A stretch of 64,000 nt of DNA. It comes from Methylomonas koyamae (GTDB lineage: Bacteria; Pseudomonadota; Gammaproteobacteria; Methylococcales; Methylomonadaceae). Within the stretch, counting starts at the first letter, position 1, and each line of letters begins with the position of its first letter. The stretch covers positions 434,001-498,000 of the forward strand of contig NZ_AP019777.1 of assembly GCF_019669905.1 (NCBI RefSeq). The letters run 5' to 3'. Made by a program: the position numbers and the translations under genes. The notes beneath the pieces were generated by a model. That model was not told the DNA's origin. It ran no database searches and saw only the letters and a program-made list of their open reading frames with translations. This document shows positions 24,221-32,662 of this stretch, piece by piece.

Positions 24221-25780
24221 ATGACATCGCAACTGAATTTGTACTTGAAGCATTTGCACCAGGATTTGCCGGCCGGCATCGTGGTTTTTCTGGTGGCGCT
24301 GCCGCTCTGCCTGGGCGTGGCGCTGGCGTCCGGCGCGCCGCTGTTTTCCGGGATCATTGCCGGCCTGATCGGCGGTTTGCTGGTGTCCTGGGCCAGCGGC
24401 TCGCAGCTCAGCGTGTCCGGTCCGGCCGCCGGTCTGACCGTGATCGTGTTCGAGGCGATAGAGACTTTGGGCGGTTTCGGCGGCTTTTTGTTGAGCGTCG
24501 TGCTGGCCGGCGGGTTGCAGATTGTGTTGGGCTTCTTGAAAGCCGGGGTCATCGGTGCGTTTTTTCCGGCGGCGGTGATCAAAGGCATGCTGGCGGCCAT
24601 CGGTTTGATTTTGATCATCAAGCAGACGCCGCACGCCACCGGTTTCGACGCCAGCCCCGAAGGCGACGAGAGCTATATGCAGGAGACCGCCGAATCGAGT
24701 TTTTTCGAATTGTCGGAAGCATTGGAAGGCATTACGCCGGGCGTGACGCTGGTCAGCGTCGTGGCCTTGCTGATCCTGATCATTTGGGACAGCGCTTTCG
24801 TCAAACGCGTTAAAGCGTTTCGGCTGGTGCCGGGGCCGTTGCTGGCCGTGATTTGGGGCGTCGGCTTCAATGTCGCGGCGTTGCGCTATTTTCCGGAACT
24901 GGCGATCAGCGAGAAGCATTTGGTTTCGTTGCCGGAGTTGGGCAGCACCGCCAATTTCCTCAACCAGTTGCGGTTACCGGATTTCAGCTATTTCGATAAT
25001 CCGAAAATTTATTCGATTGCTGTGACCATCGCCGTTATCGCCAGCCTGGAAACCCTGTTGAGCATCGAGGCGGTCGATAAGCTGGACCCGCATAAACGGG
25101 TGGCGCCGACCAACCGCGAGTTGAAGGCGCAGGGCTTGGGCAATGTCGTCAGCGGCCTGATCGGCGGCTTGCCGATCACCGCGGTAATCGTACGCAGTTC
25201 GGCCAATATCAACGCCGGCGGCCAAACCCGGGTGGCCAGCTTTTTCCACGGCGTGCTGTTGATGGTCAGCGTGCTGTTTTTCGCCAAGTACCTGAACATG
25301 ATCCCGTTGGCCTGTCTGGCGGCGATATTGCTGCAAACCGGTTACAAATTAGCCAAGCCGGGCATGTTCGTCGAGTTTTACCGCAAGGGCTGGAACCAAT
25401 TCCTGCCGTTCGTCATTACCGTTGGCGCGATTCTGTTGACCGATTTGCTGGTCGGTATCGCGATCGGTATGATCTGCGGCTTCTTCTTCGTGTTGCGCGC
25501 CAATTTCCACGCCGCGATTACGTTGACCCAACACGGCGAACACTATCTGTTGCGTTTGCATAAAGACGTATCGTTTTTGAACAAGGCCTTGCTGCGCAAG
25601 TATCTGCAAGAGGTACCGGATGATTGCGAGTTGCTGATAGACGGTTACAAGGCGCAATTCGTCGATTTGGATATTCTGGAGACCATCGGCGATTTCATGC
25701 TGTCAGCGCCGGACCGCGGCATTGCCGTGGAAATCCAAGGCATTCCGTTGGAAGACATTACGCCGTCCGCCGGCCATTGA
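24221..25780 (+). CDS. SulP family anion (probable bicarbonate) transporter
   Basis: A 519-residue SLC26/SulP transporter. The N-terminal DLPAGIVVFLVALPLCLGVALASG and about a dozen further helices form the transport domain, with GLIGGLPITAVIVRSSANIN in the core. A short C-terminal STAS-like domain follows (about residues 440-519). The family carries sulfate, bicarbonate or other anions. Coupling to a carbonic anhydrase gene 33 bases upstream points to bicarbonate, as with BicA-like proteins, but specificity cannot be read from sequence. The ATG at 24221 is preferred over a TTG 9 bases upstream. Confidence 0.88.
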   Translation: MTSQLNLYLKHLHQDLPAGIVVFLVALPLCLGVALASGAPLFSGIIAGLIGGLLVSWASGSQLSVSGPAAGLTVIVFEAIETLGGFGGFLLSVVLAGGLQIVLGFLKAGVIGAFFPAAVIKGMLAAIGLILIIKQTPHATGFDASPEGDESYMQETAESSFFELSEALEGITPGVTLVSVVALLILIIWDSAFVKRVKAFRLVPGPLLAVIWGVGFNVAALRYFPELAISEKHLVSLPELGSTANFLNQLRLPDFSYFDNPKIYSIAVTIAVIASLETLLSIEAVDKLDPHKRVAPTNRELKAQGLGNVVSGLIGGLPITAVIVRSSANINAGGQTRVASFFHGVLLMVSVLFFAKYLNMIPLACLAAILLQTGYKLAKPGMFVEFYRKGWNQFLPFVITVGAILLTDLLVGIAIGMICGFFFVLRANFHAAITLTQHGEHYLLRLHKDVSFLNKALLRKYLQEVPDDCELLIDGYKAQFVDLDILETIGDFMLSAPDRGIAVEIQGIPLEDITPSAGH

Positions 25781-25863
25781 TTCCGCCGGCCCGCTCGCCA
25801 GCGCGGCGGGCGGCTGTTCGACCGGCCCTATCATCGCCGGCATTCCGTTCGGGCAAAGCAGGT

Positions 25864-26937
25864 CTAAGCCCGGGCGGCTGCCGGCGTCAATCCCGCTATC
25901 AACTCCCGTATCGCGCCGCTTTGGCGTTCGATGTCCCGCACTAGCTCGAATTGGGCCAGCGCCCGGCGCAGATTGTGGCCGGCGTCGTCGACTTTAAAAT
26001 AACGGTCGCCCTGCAAATAATCGGTGAAGAAGCGCAAACCCAGTTCGAACGGGATCAGGCGAATTGCCGGATACAGGTAACGGTAATCCGCCGCCGTAAA
26101 AAATCCGCCCGCCTCGGCCAGATAATGCTCCAGAATCGTGCGGCAGCGCGACAGATCGAAACCGTTGGTTTCCGGAATGTGGCAACAGGAGCGCAGGCAA
26201 TCGCCGATGTCGTAATGTACCAGGCCCGGTTTGACGGTATCCAAGTCGACCAAGCCGATAATCCGGTCGCTGTCAGGTTCGAACAGAAAGTTATTCAGTT
26301 TCGGGTCGCCGTGAATCACGCGTTCGGCCAATTCGCCGCGGTGTTTGGCCTGTTCCAGCTCGCCGATTTGTGCGGCGAAATCGGCGATAAAATCGCGGCA
26401 GCGTCGAATGTCGGGGCTGGCCGGCAAGATTGGCGTTTGCGCCAAAGCGGTTTGATATTGGCGGAAATATTCCGGCGCGATATGAAAGCCGGGCAGGGTG
26501 TCGTGCAGGGTCTCGGCGGCCATAGCGCTGCACAAGCTATGAAAATGGCCGAGTGCGGCGCCGACTTGGCCGGCTTGGGCCGGATTGGCGAGCCGCTCCC
26601 GGCTTTCGGAAGGCGCGATCCATTCCAGTGCCCGCCAGACCCGGCCGCTGGCGTCGTCGCGAATGTGCCAGCCGTCTGCGGCCGGCAGCAGCCGCGGGAT
26701 ACGCAGCCGCACCGCACTGGCTTGTTGCCGGCCGATATGTAGGCTCAATAGGTTTAAATTGGCGGCGATGCGTTCCGGATGCGGGAACACCCGTTCGTTG
26801 ATGGCTTGTAAGACAAAGTTGCCGCCGTCCGTTTCGACCAGGAAGGTGTCGTTGATCAAGCCGTTGCCTAGCGGCCGGACCGCGCCGATGCGCCGGTCGC
26901 CGGCGAAGCGGCGGGCAATCGGTTCCAACCGGTTCAA
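25864..26937 (-). CDS. NahK-like phosphotransferase (aminoglycoside phosphotransferase fold)
   Basis: A 357-residue kinase of the APH/choline-kinase fold. Motifs are the nucleotide loop LGNGLINDTFLVET, the catalytic HGDPKLNNFLFE (Brenner-type Asp and Asn) and the metal-binding VDLDTVKPGLVHYDIGD. These resemble N-acetylhexosamine 1-kinase (NahK), so a sugar or amino sugar is the likely substrate; this is by resemblance only. The probable start is a TTG at 26937 that overlaps the rdgB stop (TTGA). The longer upstream frame lies inside rdgB and is not protein-like. It is convergent with the SulP gene. Confidence 0.75.
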   Translation of the reverse strand: MNRLEPIARRFAGDRRIGAVRPLGNGLINDTFLVETDGGNFVLQAINERVFPHPERIAANLNLLSLHIGRQQASAVRLRIPRLLPAADGWHIRDDASGRVWRALEWIAPSESRERLANPAQAGQVGAALGHFHSLCSAMAAETLHDTLPGFHIAPEYFRQYQTALAQTPILPASPDIRRCRDFIADFAAQIGELEQAKHRGELAERVIHGDPKLNNFLFEPDSDRIIGLVDLDTVKPGLVHYDIGDCLRSCCHIPETNGFDLSRCRTILEHYLAEAGGFFTAADYRYLYPAIRLIPFELGLRFFTDYLQGDRYFKVDDAGHNLRRALAQFELVRDIERQSGAIRELIAGLTPAAARA

Positions 26938-27518
26938 GGGGTTAGCTGCCGGGCCAACGCCCGCAAGGCTTGGCCGCGGTGGCTGATCGCATTTTTGGTT
27001 TCCGGCGCCAGTTGCGCGGAGGAGCATTGGTATTGGTCCAGCCAGAAGATCGGATCGTAACCGAAGCCGTTTTCGCCGACCGCCGCACGCAGGATTTTGC
27101 CCTCCCAAACGCCTTGCGCGATCAGCGGCGTCGGGTCGGCGGCGTGGCGCAAATAGACCATCACGCAAACAAAGCGGGCGCTACGCAAGGCATCCGGCAC
27201 CTCGCGCATTTCCACCAGCAGTTTTTCCAGATTGGCCCGGTCGTCGGCGCCAATGCCGGCATAGCGCGCGGAAATCAAGCCGGGCGCGCCGTCCAGTGCG
27301 TCGACCACGATGCCGGAATCGTCGGCAATCGCCGGTAGCCGGCAATGGGCGGCGGCGTTGCGGGCCTTGATGATCGCATTTTCGATAAAGGTGGAACCGG
27401 TTTCCTCCGGCTCGGCGACGTTGAATTGCGATTGCGGCAGAATCTTGTCGTTTTGCAGAATGGCCTGGATCTCCCGAATCTTGCCGGGATTGCCGCTGGC
27501 TAAAACAATCGAACTCAT
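26934..27518 (-). CDS. rdgB: RdgB/HAM1 family non-canonical purine NTP pyrophosphatase
   Basis: A 194-residue ITPase that hydrolyses ITP, XTP and dITP to monophosphates and so keeps deaminated purines out of nucleic acids. Family motifs are SIVLASGNPGKIREIQAIL, ETGSTFIENAIIKAR, AIADDSGIVVDALDGAPG and GFGYDPIF, plus SHRGQALRAL near the end. The ATG at 27518 starts four bases after the RNase PH stop; an upstream in-frame start inside that gene is less likely. It overlaps the start of the NahK-like kinase, so rph-rdgB-kinase form one operon. Confidence 0.96.
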   Translation of the reverse strand: MSSIVLASGNPGKIREIQAILQNDKILPQSQFNVAEPEETGSTFIENAIIKARNAAAHCRLPAIADDSGIVVDALDGAPGLISARYAGIGADDRANLEKLLVEMREVPDALRSARFVCVMVYLRHAADPTPLIAQGVWEGKILRAAVGENGFGYDPIFWLDQYQCSSAQLAPETKNAISHRGQALRALARQLTP

Positions 27519-27522
27519 CCGT

Positions 27523-28272
27523 TTACAGCACAACCCGTAGCGGCGCCGGTTTTACGGCGTCGCGTAACGCGGCTTGTTGTTTTTCGATCAGTTGGTTGAT
27601 GCCCAATTCGGCCAATTCCAGCATGACGTTGAGTTCGTCCTTTCTGAAGGCATGGCCCTCGGCGGTGCCCTGGACTTCGATGAAATGGCCGGCTTCGTTC
27701 ATGACCACGTTCATATCGGTTTCGGCCTGGTGGTCTTCGGCATAGTCCAGATCCAACACCGGCACGCCATTGTAAATACCTACAGAGACCGACGCGACTT
27801 GGCCGTGCAGCGGGTTTTTCTTGATCTTGTGGGTTTTCAGCAGGTGGTCGATCGCAATCGACAGGGCGACGAAACCGCCGGTAATCGAGGCGGTGCGGGT
27901 GCCGCCGTCGGCTTGGATCACGTCGCAATCGATGGTGATGGTATTCTCGCCCAGCGCCTTCAAGTCGATGGCGGCACGCAAGGAGCGGCCGATCAAGCGT
28001 TGGATTTCCAGCGTTCTGCCGCCTTGTTTGCCGCGGCCGGCTTCACGGTCCATCCGGCTGTGGGTCGAGCGCGGCAGCATGCCGTATTCGGCGGTGACCC
28101 AGCCCTCGCCCTTGCCTTTCAAAAACCGGGGGACGCTGTTGTCGACGCTGGCGGTGCACAAGACCCGGGTGTCGCCGAATTCCACCAACACCGAGCCTTC
28201 GGCGTGTTTGGTGTAATGGCAGGTAAAACGAATTTCGCGTAATTGGTCCGGATTGCGTCCGCTTGGTCTCAT
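27523..28272 (-). CDS. rph: Ribonuclease PH
   Basis: A 249-residue phosphorolytic 3'-5' exoribonuclease that trims tRNA 3' ends. It opens [20 protein letters not shown] and carries [54 protein letters not shown] and [19 protein letters not shown]. These match the active phosphate-binding and metal sites; no frameshift of the E. coli K-12 kind is present. It heads the rph-rdgB-kinase run. Confidence 0.97.
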   Translation of the reverse strand: MRPSGRNPDQLREIRFTCHYTKHAEGSVLVEFGDTRVLCTASVDNSVPRFLKGKGEGWVTAEYGMLPRSTHSRMDREAGRGKQGGRTLEIQRLIGRSLRAAIDLKALGENTITIDCDVIQADGGTRTASITGGFVALSIAIDHLLKTHKIKKNPLHGQVASVSVGIYNGVPVLDLDYAEDHQAETDMNVVMNEAGHFIEVQGTAEGHAFRKDELNVMLELAELGINQLIEKQQAALRDAVKPAPLRVVL

Positions 28273-28333
28273 AGGTGTCTCGGCAGTATCAAAAGTTGCG
28301 GCATTATACTGGCTTTGCCGGGCCGGTTTTTAA

Positions 28334-29233
28334 CTATTGGGGACTTAGCGCCTGCTGCAATTCGGCCACGCTTTGCGGCCGGTTTTCCGGAAAAATCGCC
28401 ATGGCCCAGTCGATGGCCTTTAACAGATATTCCGGAAACCGGCGTTTGTGGGCTTTGACGGCCGGCGGCAAGTTGTCCTGTTTGACCCGGTCCGGCGACG
28501 GTATCGGGATTTTGAAGTCGAGGCAGGCGCGCATGCTGGCGCCGACGGCGTAGATATCCGACCAGGGGCCGAGGTTGCCGTTGTTGTCGTATTGTTCGAT
28601 CGGCGAATAACCGTTGGTCAGCACCTTGGCGCGGTTGCGTTGCGGGTCCAGCGTAATTTTGCGGATCGCGCCGAAGTCCAGCAACAGCGGATCGTTTTCG
28701 GCGCGGATCAGAATGTTGGCGGGCTTGATATCCAGATGCACCAAGCCTTTTTGGTGCACGGCCTCGATGCCGTTCAGCAGCAGAGGAAATACCGCCAGCA
28801 GGAACTCTTCGGTGATGGGCAGCATTTTGCGGTGCAGGATTTTGTCCAGCGTGACGCCGTAGTCGTAGGTCATGACCATATACACGGTATCGTTGGCCTG
28901 GAAGAAGTTGATTACATCGACGATGTTGTGGTGTTTCAGCATCGCCAGCACCTTGGCTTCCTCGAAAAACAGCGCCCGGCCACGCATGAACAAGGTCTTG
29001 GCCTCATCGCCGTTCGGCGCCACCAGGTTGTTCCAGGTGCGGTGCGCCAGCTTGCGCGGCAGGTATTCCTTGATCGCCACTTGGGTCTGGTCCGTCATTT
29101 GCCGGGCCAGATACACCGAACTGAAGCCGCCGTGCGCCAATTCCCGCTCGATCATGTACTGATCTATAATGGTTCCCGATTGCAGGTAGTTCCATTGTTT
29201 CGGGTAGGTTTCCGGATCGTAGTATTCGGCCAT
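28334..29233 (-). CDS. Hanks-type serine/threonine protein kinase
   Basis: A 299-residue soluble protein kinase. The glycine loop is ELAHGGFSSVYLA and the ATP lysine is in VAIKEYLP. The catalytic loop reads HLDIKPANILI and the metal loop LLDFGAIRK; a GYSPIEQYD segment is typical of bacterial kinases in the Pkn group. There is no transmembrane helix or sensor domain, so the kinase is a bare catalytic unit in the cytoplasm. The start is taken at the ATG at 29233, two codons inside a TTG. It is divergent from yicC, with about 40 bases between them. Confidence 0.9.
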   Translation of the reverse strand: MAEYYDPETYPKQWNYLQSGTIIDQYMIERELAHGGFSSVYLARQMTDQTQVAIKEYLPRKLAHRTWNNLVAPNGDEAKTLFMRGRALFFEEAKVLAMLKHHNIVDVINFFQANDTVYMVMTYDYGVTLDKILHRKMLPITEEFLLAVFPLLLNGIEAVHQKGLVHLDIKPANILIRAENDPLLLDFGAIRKITLDPQRNRAKVLTNGYSPIEQYDNNGNLGPWSDIYAVGASMRACLDFKIPIPSPDRVKQDNLPPAVKAHKRRFPEYLLKAIDWAMAIFPENRPQSVAELQQALSPQ

Positions 29234-29276
29234 GGGCAAAGCTGCACGGGTAAAGCGTGAAGATTATAGGTGAAAA

Positions 29277-30140
29277 ATGATTAGAAGCATGACCGCGTTC
29301 GCGGACGGCGAAATGAGTGCCGACAACCTGACTATCTTGTGCGAATTGCGTTCGGTTAACCACCGTTACAGCGATGTCAGCGTCAAGCTGCCCGAGCGTT
29401 TGCGCTTTGCCGAAGCCGATGTCCGCCGTTTGATCTCTGAAAAACTGAAACGCGGCAAGATCGAATGTTGCTTGAGTTACAAGAAGCAGGCCGGCGAAGC
29501 CAGCTTCAACGTCAACCGCGAAATCGTGCAGCGGCTGCTGGCGGCTACCGCGGCCATCGAAGCCGAAATGCACAATCCGCAAGCCTTTTCCGCGCTCGAC
29601 GTGTTGGCTTTCCCCGGCGTGCAGCAAGAGCAGGAAACCGACAAGGAGGCCTTGCGCGACAAGATCGTCCAGCTTTTGGACGATACCTTGGACAAAATGC
29701 TGGAGACCCGTGCCCGCGAGGGGGCGCAACTGGCGCAATTGCTGGAAGACCGTTGCCAGAAGGTGATGCTGCTGGTCGAAGCCGCCCACAAACGCATGCC
29801 CGAGGTATTGAACAACTTGCGCAACAAACTGACGGCGCGGGTACTGGAAATGGTGGCCGAGCCCAATTTCGACCGGCTGGAGCAGGAGCTGGTGCTGCTG
29901 GCGCAAAAGTTAGACGTGGCGGAAGAGCTGGACCGGCTGGAAACCCATGTGTTGGAAGTGCTGCGCGCATTAAAACAACCCGAACCCACCGGCCGCCGCC
30001 TGGATTTTCTGATGCAGGAAATGAACCGGGAAGCCAACACGCTAGGCTCCAAATCCGCCGACCGGGAAATGACCCAGATCTCGATCGATTTGAAAGTATT
30101 GATCGAGCAGATGCGCGAGCAGATCCAGAACATCGAGTAA
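29277..30140 (+). CDS. yicC: YicC/YloC family endoribonuclease
   Basis: A 287-residue protein of the YicC family, metal-dependent endoribonucleases implicated in RNA turnover and stress survival. It has the N-terminal MIRSMTAFADGE, the segment ELRSVNHRYSDVSVKLPE, and the conserved C-terminal GRRLDFLMQEMNREANTLGSK followed by LKVLIEQMREQIQNIE. Length and both ends match the family. It often neighbours gmk or rph; here rph lies about 1 kb away on the other strand. A hairpin follows its stop. Confidence 0.93.
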   Translation: MIRSMTAFADGEMSADNLTILCELRSVNHRYSDVSVKLPERLRFAEADVRRLISEKLKRGKIECCLSYKKQAGEASFNVNREIVQRLLAATAAIEAEMHNPQAFSALDVLAFPGVQQEQETDKEALRDKIVQLLDDTLDKMLETRAREGAQLAQLLEDRCQKVMLLVEAAHKRMPEVLNNLRNKLTARVLEMVAEPNFDRLEQELVLLAQKLDVAEELDRLETHVLEVLRALKQPEPTGRRLDFLMQEMNREANTLGSKSADREMTQISIDLKVLIEQMREQIQNIE

Positions 30141-30155
30141 CGCCAAGCGCTGGCT

Positions 30156-30183
30156 GGCCGGGTAATTTCGATTATTCCCGGCC
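30156..30183. terminator. Hairpin between convergent yicC and hsdM
   Basis: Arms GGCCGGG (30156-30162) and CCCGGCC (30177-30183) enclose an inner TAAT-TTCG-ATTA hairpin. It has no long T-run on either side, so it may be a bidirectional or weak terminator between convergent genes. Confidence 0.4.
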
Positions 30184-30230
30184 CGAATGCTCCAGTTATC
30201 CGGCCGGGGATGCGGCCGCCACCGTGCGGA

Positions 30231-31706
30231 TTAGCCCAACATCCCGGCAATCTCCCGAAAACACGCCAACCCTGCCTCCACGTTGTCGATAATCTCGGCA
30301 GCAATATCATCCGGTTCCGGCAGATTATCCAAATCGGCCAGTGACTTATCCTTCAGCCAAAAAATATCCAGACTGGTTTTATCCCGCGCCAGGATTTGCT
30401 CGTAACTGAACTTGCGCCAGCGGCCTTCCGGGTTGGTTTGCTCGTGCCAGGTTTCGGTGCGTTGATGACGATTTACCGGGTTATAGCAGTCGATAAAATC
30501 CTGCAAATCTTCGATGCGCAGTGGTTTCTTTTTCAGCGTGTGATGGATATTGGTGCGGTAATCGTAATACCAGACTTCCTTGGTCCACGGGTTCGGACTG
30601 GCCTCGCGGTTATCAAAAAACAGCACATTCGCTTTAACGCCATTGGCATAGAAAATACCGGTCGGTAGCCGCAGGATGGTGTGCAAATCGGTATTCTGCA
30701 TCAGCTTTTGGCGGACTTTTTCCCCAGCACCGCCTTCAAACAACACATTATCCGGCACCACCACGGCGGCACGGCCGCTGATTTTCAGCATGCTGCGAAT
30801 GTGCTGCACAAAATTCAACTGCTTGTTGGAGGTGGTCGCCCAAAAATCCTGGCGGTTGTAGGTTAAATCGTCTTTTTCCTGCTCGCCTTCCTCGTTGGTA
30901 AAAGTCATGCTGCTTTTCTTACCAAACGGCGGATTGGCCAGCACATAATCCACCGTTTCCGCCGGCGGCGATACCAAGGCATCGTTGGCGGACACGGCAC
31001 TGTTGCCGTCGATCTCGCCAATGTTATGCAAAAACATGTTCATCAAGCACAGGCGGCGCGTGTTGGCGACGATCTCGTTACCGTAAAAAGTTTCGTGCTT
31101 CAAAAACGCCAACTGCTTTTTATCCAACGGATAATTGGTTTTCAAAAAATCATAGGCCGCCAAAAAGAATCCGCCGGTGCCGCAGGCTGGGTCGGCAATG
31201 CTCTTGCTCGGCTCAGGCCGCACACATTCCACCATCGTTTTGATCAAAGCCCTCGGCGTAAAGTATTGGCCCGCGCCGGACTTGGTATCCTCCGCGTTTT
31301 TTTCCAGCAGACCCTCGTAAATAGTGCCCTTGGTGTCCGCACCCAACAACACCCAATCGGTATCGTTGACCAGCTCGATTAGCCGCGACAACTTGGCGGG
31401 GTCTTGAATCTTGTTTTGCGCCTTGGTGAAAATTTGCCCCAGCATCCCCGGCTTGTTGCCCAGTTCGCGCAGCAACAGCACATAATGCCCTTCCAGCGCC
31501 GCGCCTTTTTTGGCTTTCAGGCTTTGCCAGTTGTAGTCGGCCGGAATGCCGACATTGCGGTTATGCGGCGGCCGGCTGTACTCGTCGGCCATTTTCAAAA
31601 AAATCAGATAGGTCAGCTGTTCCAGATAATCGCCATAGCCCACGCCATCATCGCGCAGGGTGGTGCAAAAACTCCAGACTTTGGAAACGATGGATTCGGC
31701 GTTCAT
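30231..31706 (-). CDS. hsdM: Type I restriction-modification DNA methyltransferase subunit
   Basis: A 491-residue N6-adenine methyltransferase. The N-terminal HsdM domain begins MNAESIVSKVWSFCTTLRDDGVGYGDYLEQ. The SAM motif is DPACGTGGFFLAAYD and the catalytic motif IV is VLANPPFGKK. It would pair with HsdS to recognise and methylate the host site. It is the last gene of the hsd operon, read hsdR-hsdS-hsdM on the minus strand, and is separated from hsdS by a DUF4160/DUF2442 pair. The methylase looks intact, but its specificity subunit is broken. Confidence 0.93.
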   Translation of the reverse strand: MNAESIVSKVWSFCTTLRDDGVGYGDYLEQLTYLIFLKMADEYSRPPHNRNVGIPADYNWQSLKAKKGAALEGHYVLLLRELGNKPGMLGQIFTKAQNKIQDPAKLSRLIELVNDTDWVLLGADTKGTIYEGLLEKNAEDTKSGAGQYFTPRALIKTMVECVRPEPSKSIADPACGTGGFFLAAYDFLKTNYPLDKKQLAFLKHETFYGNEIVANTRRLCLMNMFLHNIGEIDGNSAVSANDALVSPPAETVDYVLANPPFGKKSSMTFTNEEGEQEKDDLTYNRQDFWATTSNKQLNFVQHIRSMLKISGRAAVVVPDNVLFEGGAGEKVRQKLMQNTDLHTILRLPTGIFYANGVKANVLFFDNREASPNPWTKEVWYYDYRTNIHHTLKKKPLRIEDLQDFIDCYNPVNRHQRTETWHEQTNPEGRWRKFSYEQILARDKTSLDIFWLKDKSLADLDNLPEPDDIAAEIIDNVEAGLACFREIAGMLG

Positions 31707-31724
31707 TATCAGTTTTCTAACAGT

Positions 31725-32087
31725 TTATTCATAAGATTGACGCACAGATTGCAGTGTGTCGGATAAGGGCAAACGTTCGCCAGACGCAAGTTGCGCTAGC
31801 GAAGTGTTGATATCGTTTATGATTTCTAACCATGTAATGTTCTTCCCCGTCGCCCGCTCGTACAAGGTTTCCGGCGACACATCGAAGCCGCAATCCCAAA
31901 CCACGGTAGACCACTCATCCAGGCTGAATTGTTGAAAGCGGCTTTTATCGCGTAAGGGTTCTGCTGCCGGGTATTTGAAAACTAAATCCTGCAAATCCAC
32001 CTCACCGTTCGCGCCGTCGTTGAAGTGCAGGCGTAATCGGTAGTCACCCAGATACTCTGCTTGAGTTACGCTAATAATGATGTTCAC
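31725..32087 (-). CDS. DUF2442 family protein (first copy)
   Basis: A 120-residue DUF2442 protein (YLGDYRLRLHFNDGANGEVDLQDLVFK, then WDCGFDVSPETLYERATGKN). These small proteins commonly follow DUF4160 genes and are thought to form toxin-antitoxin-like pairs, but no activity is shown here. It starts directly after the DUF4160 stop and ends 18 bases before hsdM. A second, diverged DUF2442 copy occurs at 35.4 kb in the same operon. Confidence 0.8.
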   Translation of the reverse strand: MNIIISVTQAEYLGDYRLRLHFNDGANGEVDLQDLVFKYPAAEPLRDKSRFQQFSLDEWSTVVWDCGFDVSPETLYERATGKNITWLEIINDINTSLAQLASGERLPLSDTLQSVRQSYE

Positions 32088-32088
32088 C

Positions 32089-32322
32089 TCACACCAGGGG
32101 TTCGAGTTTATGAAAATCCTTGCTCTGCCACATCATCAGCAATTCAGCCCATTCTTCCACCAAGCCGCGAACCTTGCCGGGTAAATAACCCGCCAGAATA
32201 TTGAGCGTTTGGATATCCATCACTGCTTTATAGTCGTTGTATTTGACATGAAAATGCGGCGGATTTTGATCGGCGAAATACATCAAAATCACGATACCGA
32301 GAAAGCGGCAGATTTCAGGCAT
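32089..32322 (-). CDS. DUF4160 family protein (first copy)
   Basis: A 77-residue DUF4160 protein with the typical core VILMYFADQNPPHFHVKYN, in which PPHFHV is the family hallmark. It overlaps the end of the hsdS distal fragment by 8 bases and is followed at once by DUF2442. The pair is likely a small two-gene module. The module sits between hsdS and hsdM, so it shares the restriction operon transcript unless it has its own promoter. Confidence 0.82.
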   Translation of the reverse strand: MPEICRFLGIVILMYFADQNPPHFHVKYNDYKAVMDIQTLNILAGYLPGKVRGLVEEWAELLMMWQSKDFHKLEPLV

Positions 32323-32662
32323 GCTTGGTTTTCCTTGACTTGGGTTTGTCGGATGCGGCTTTCTCGGCGCGTATCCGTTCCAACAACACGCTGGCCGGTT
32401 CGTCGTTCGGGTCTTGCGGGACCAACTGGCCGGAGAAGGCTTTTTTCAGGATAGACTGGCGCAGGGCTTCGGCTTGTTGCAGGGCGGTGGTGATGGTTTG
32501 GTCGAGTTGGTCAATGATTGATAAATTTGTTTCGACTTCGGTAAGCACTTTCTGCTGCTCTTCGACACCACATAGAGCAACTATCAATGATTGAATTTCT
32601 CCTGAGTTTATATTGTTAACACCACTCGTTGATTTTGCTTTTGCCTCAATCTGCTTTCTTAA
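32315..32662 (-). pseudogene. hsdS: hsdS distal (C-terminal) fragment beyond IS insertion
   Basis: This part encodes about 114 residues (RKQIEAKAKSTSGVNNINSG onward) of the type I specificity subunit, ending with the distal conserved helix and tail (QAEALRQSILKKAFSGQLVP). It is separated from the proximal part by an IS5-like element. Removing the element and one TTAA copy joins the two parts in frame as ...AAHSL-RKQIEAK..., giving a normal HsdS of about 534 residues. Translation could start within the element, but a functional product is unlikely. Confidence 0.88.

Noticed and set aside
25786-25815. GC-rich hairpin after the SulP gene as terminator
   Set aside because: The arms are imperfect and no T-run follows on either strand, so I do not call it.
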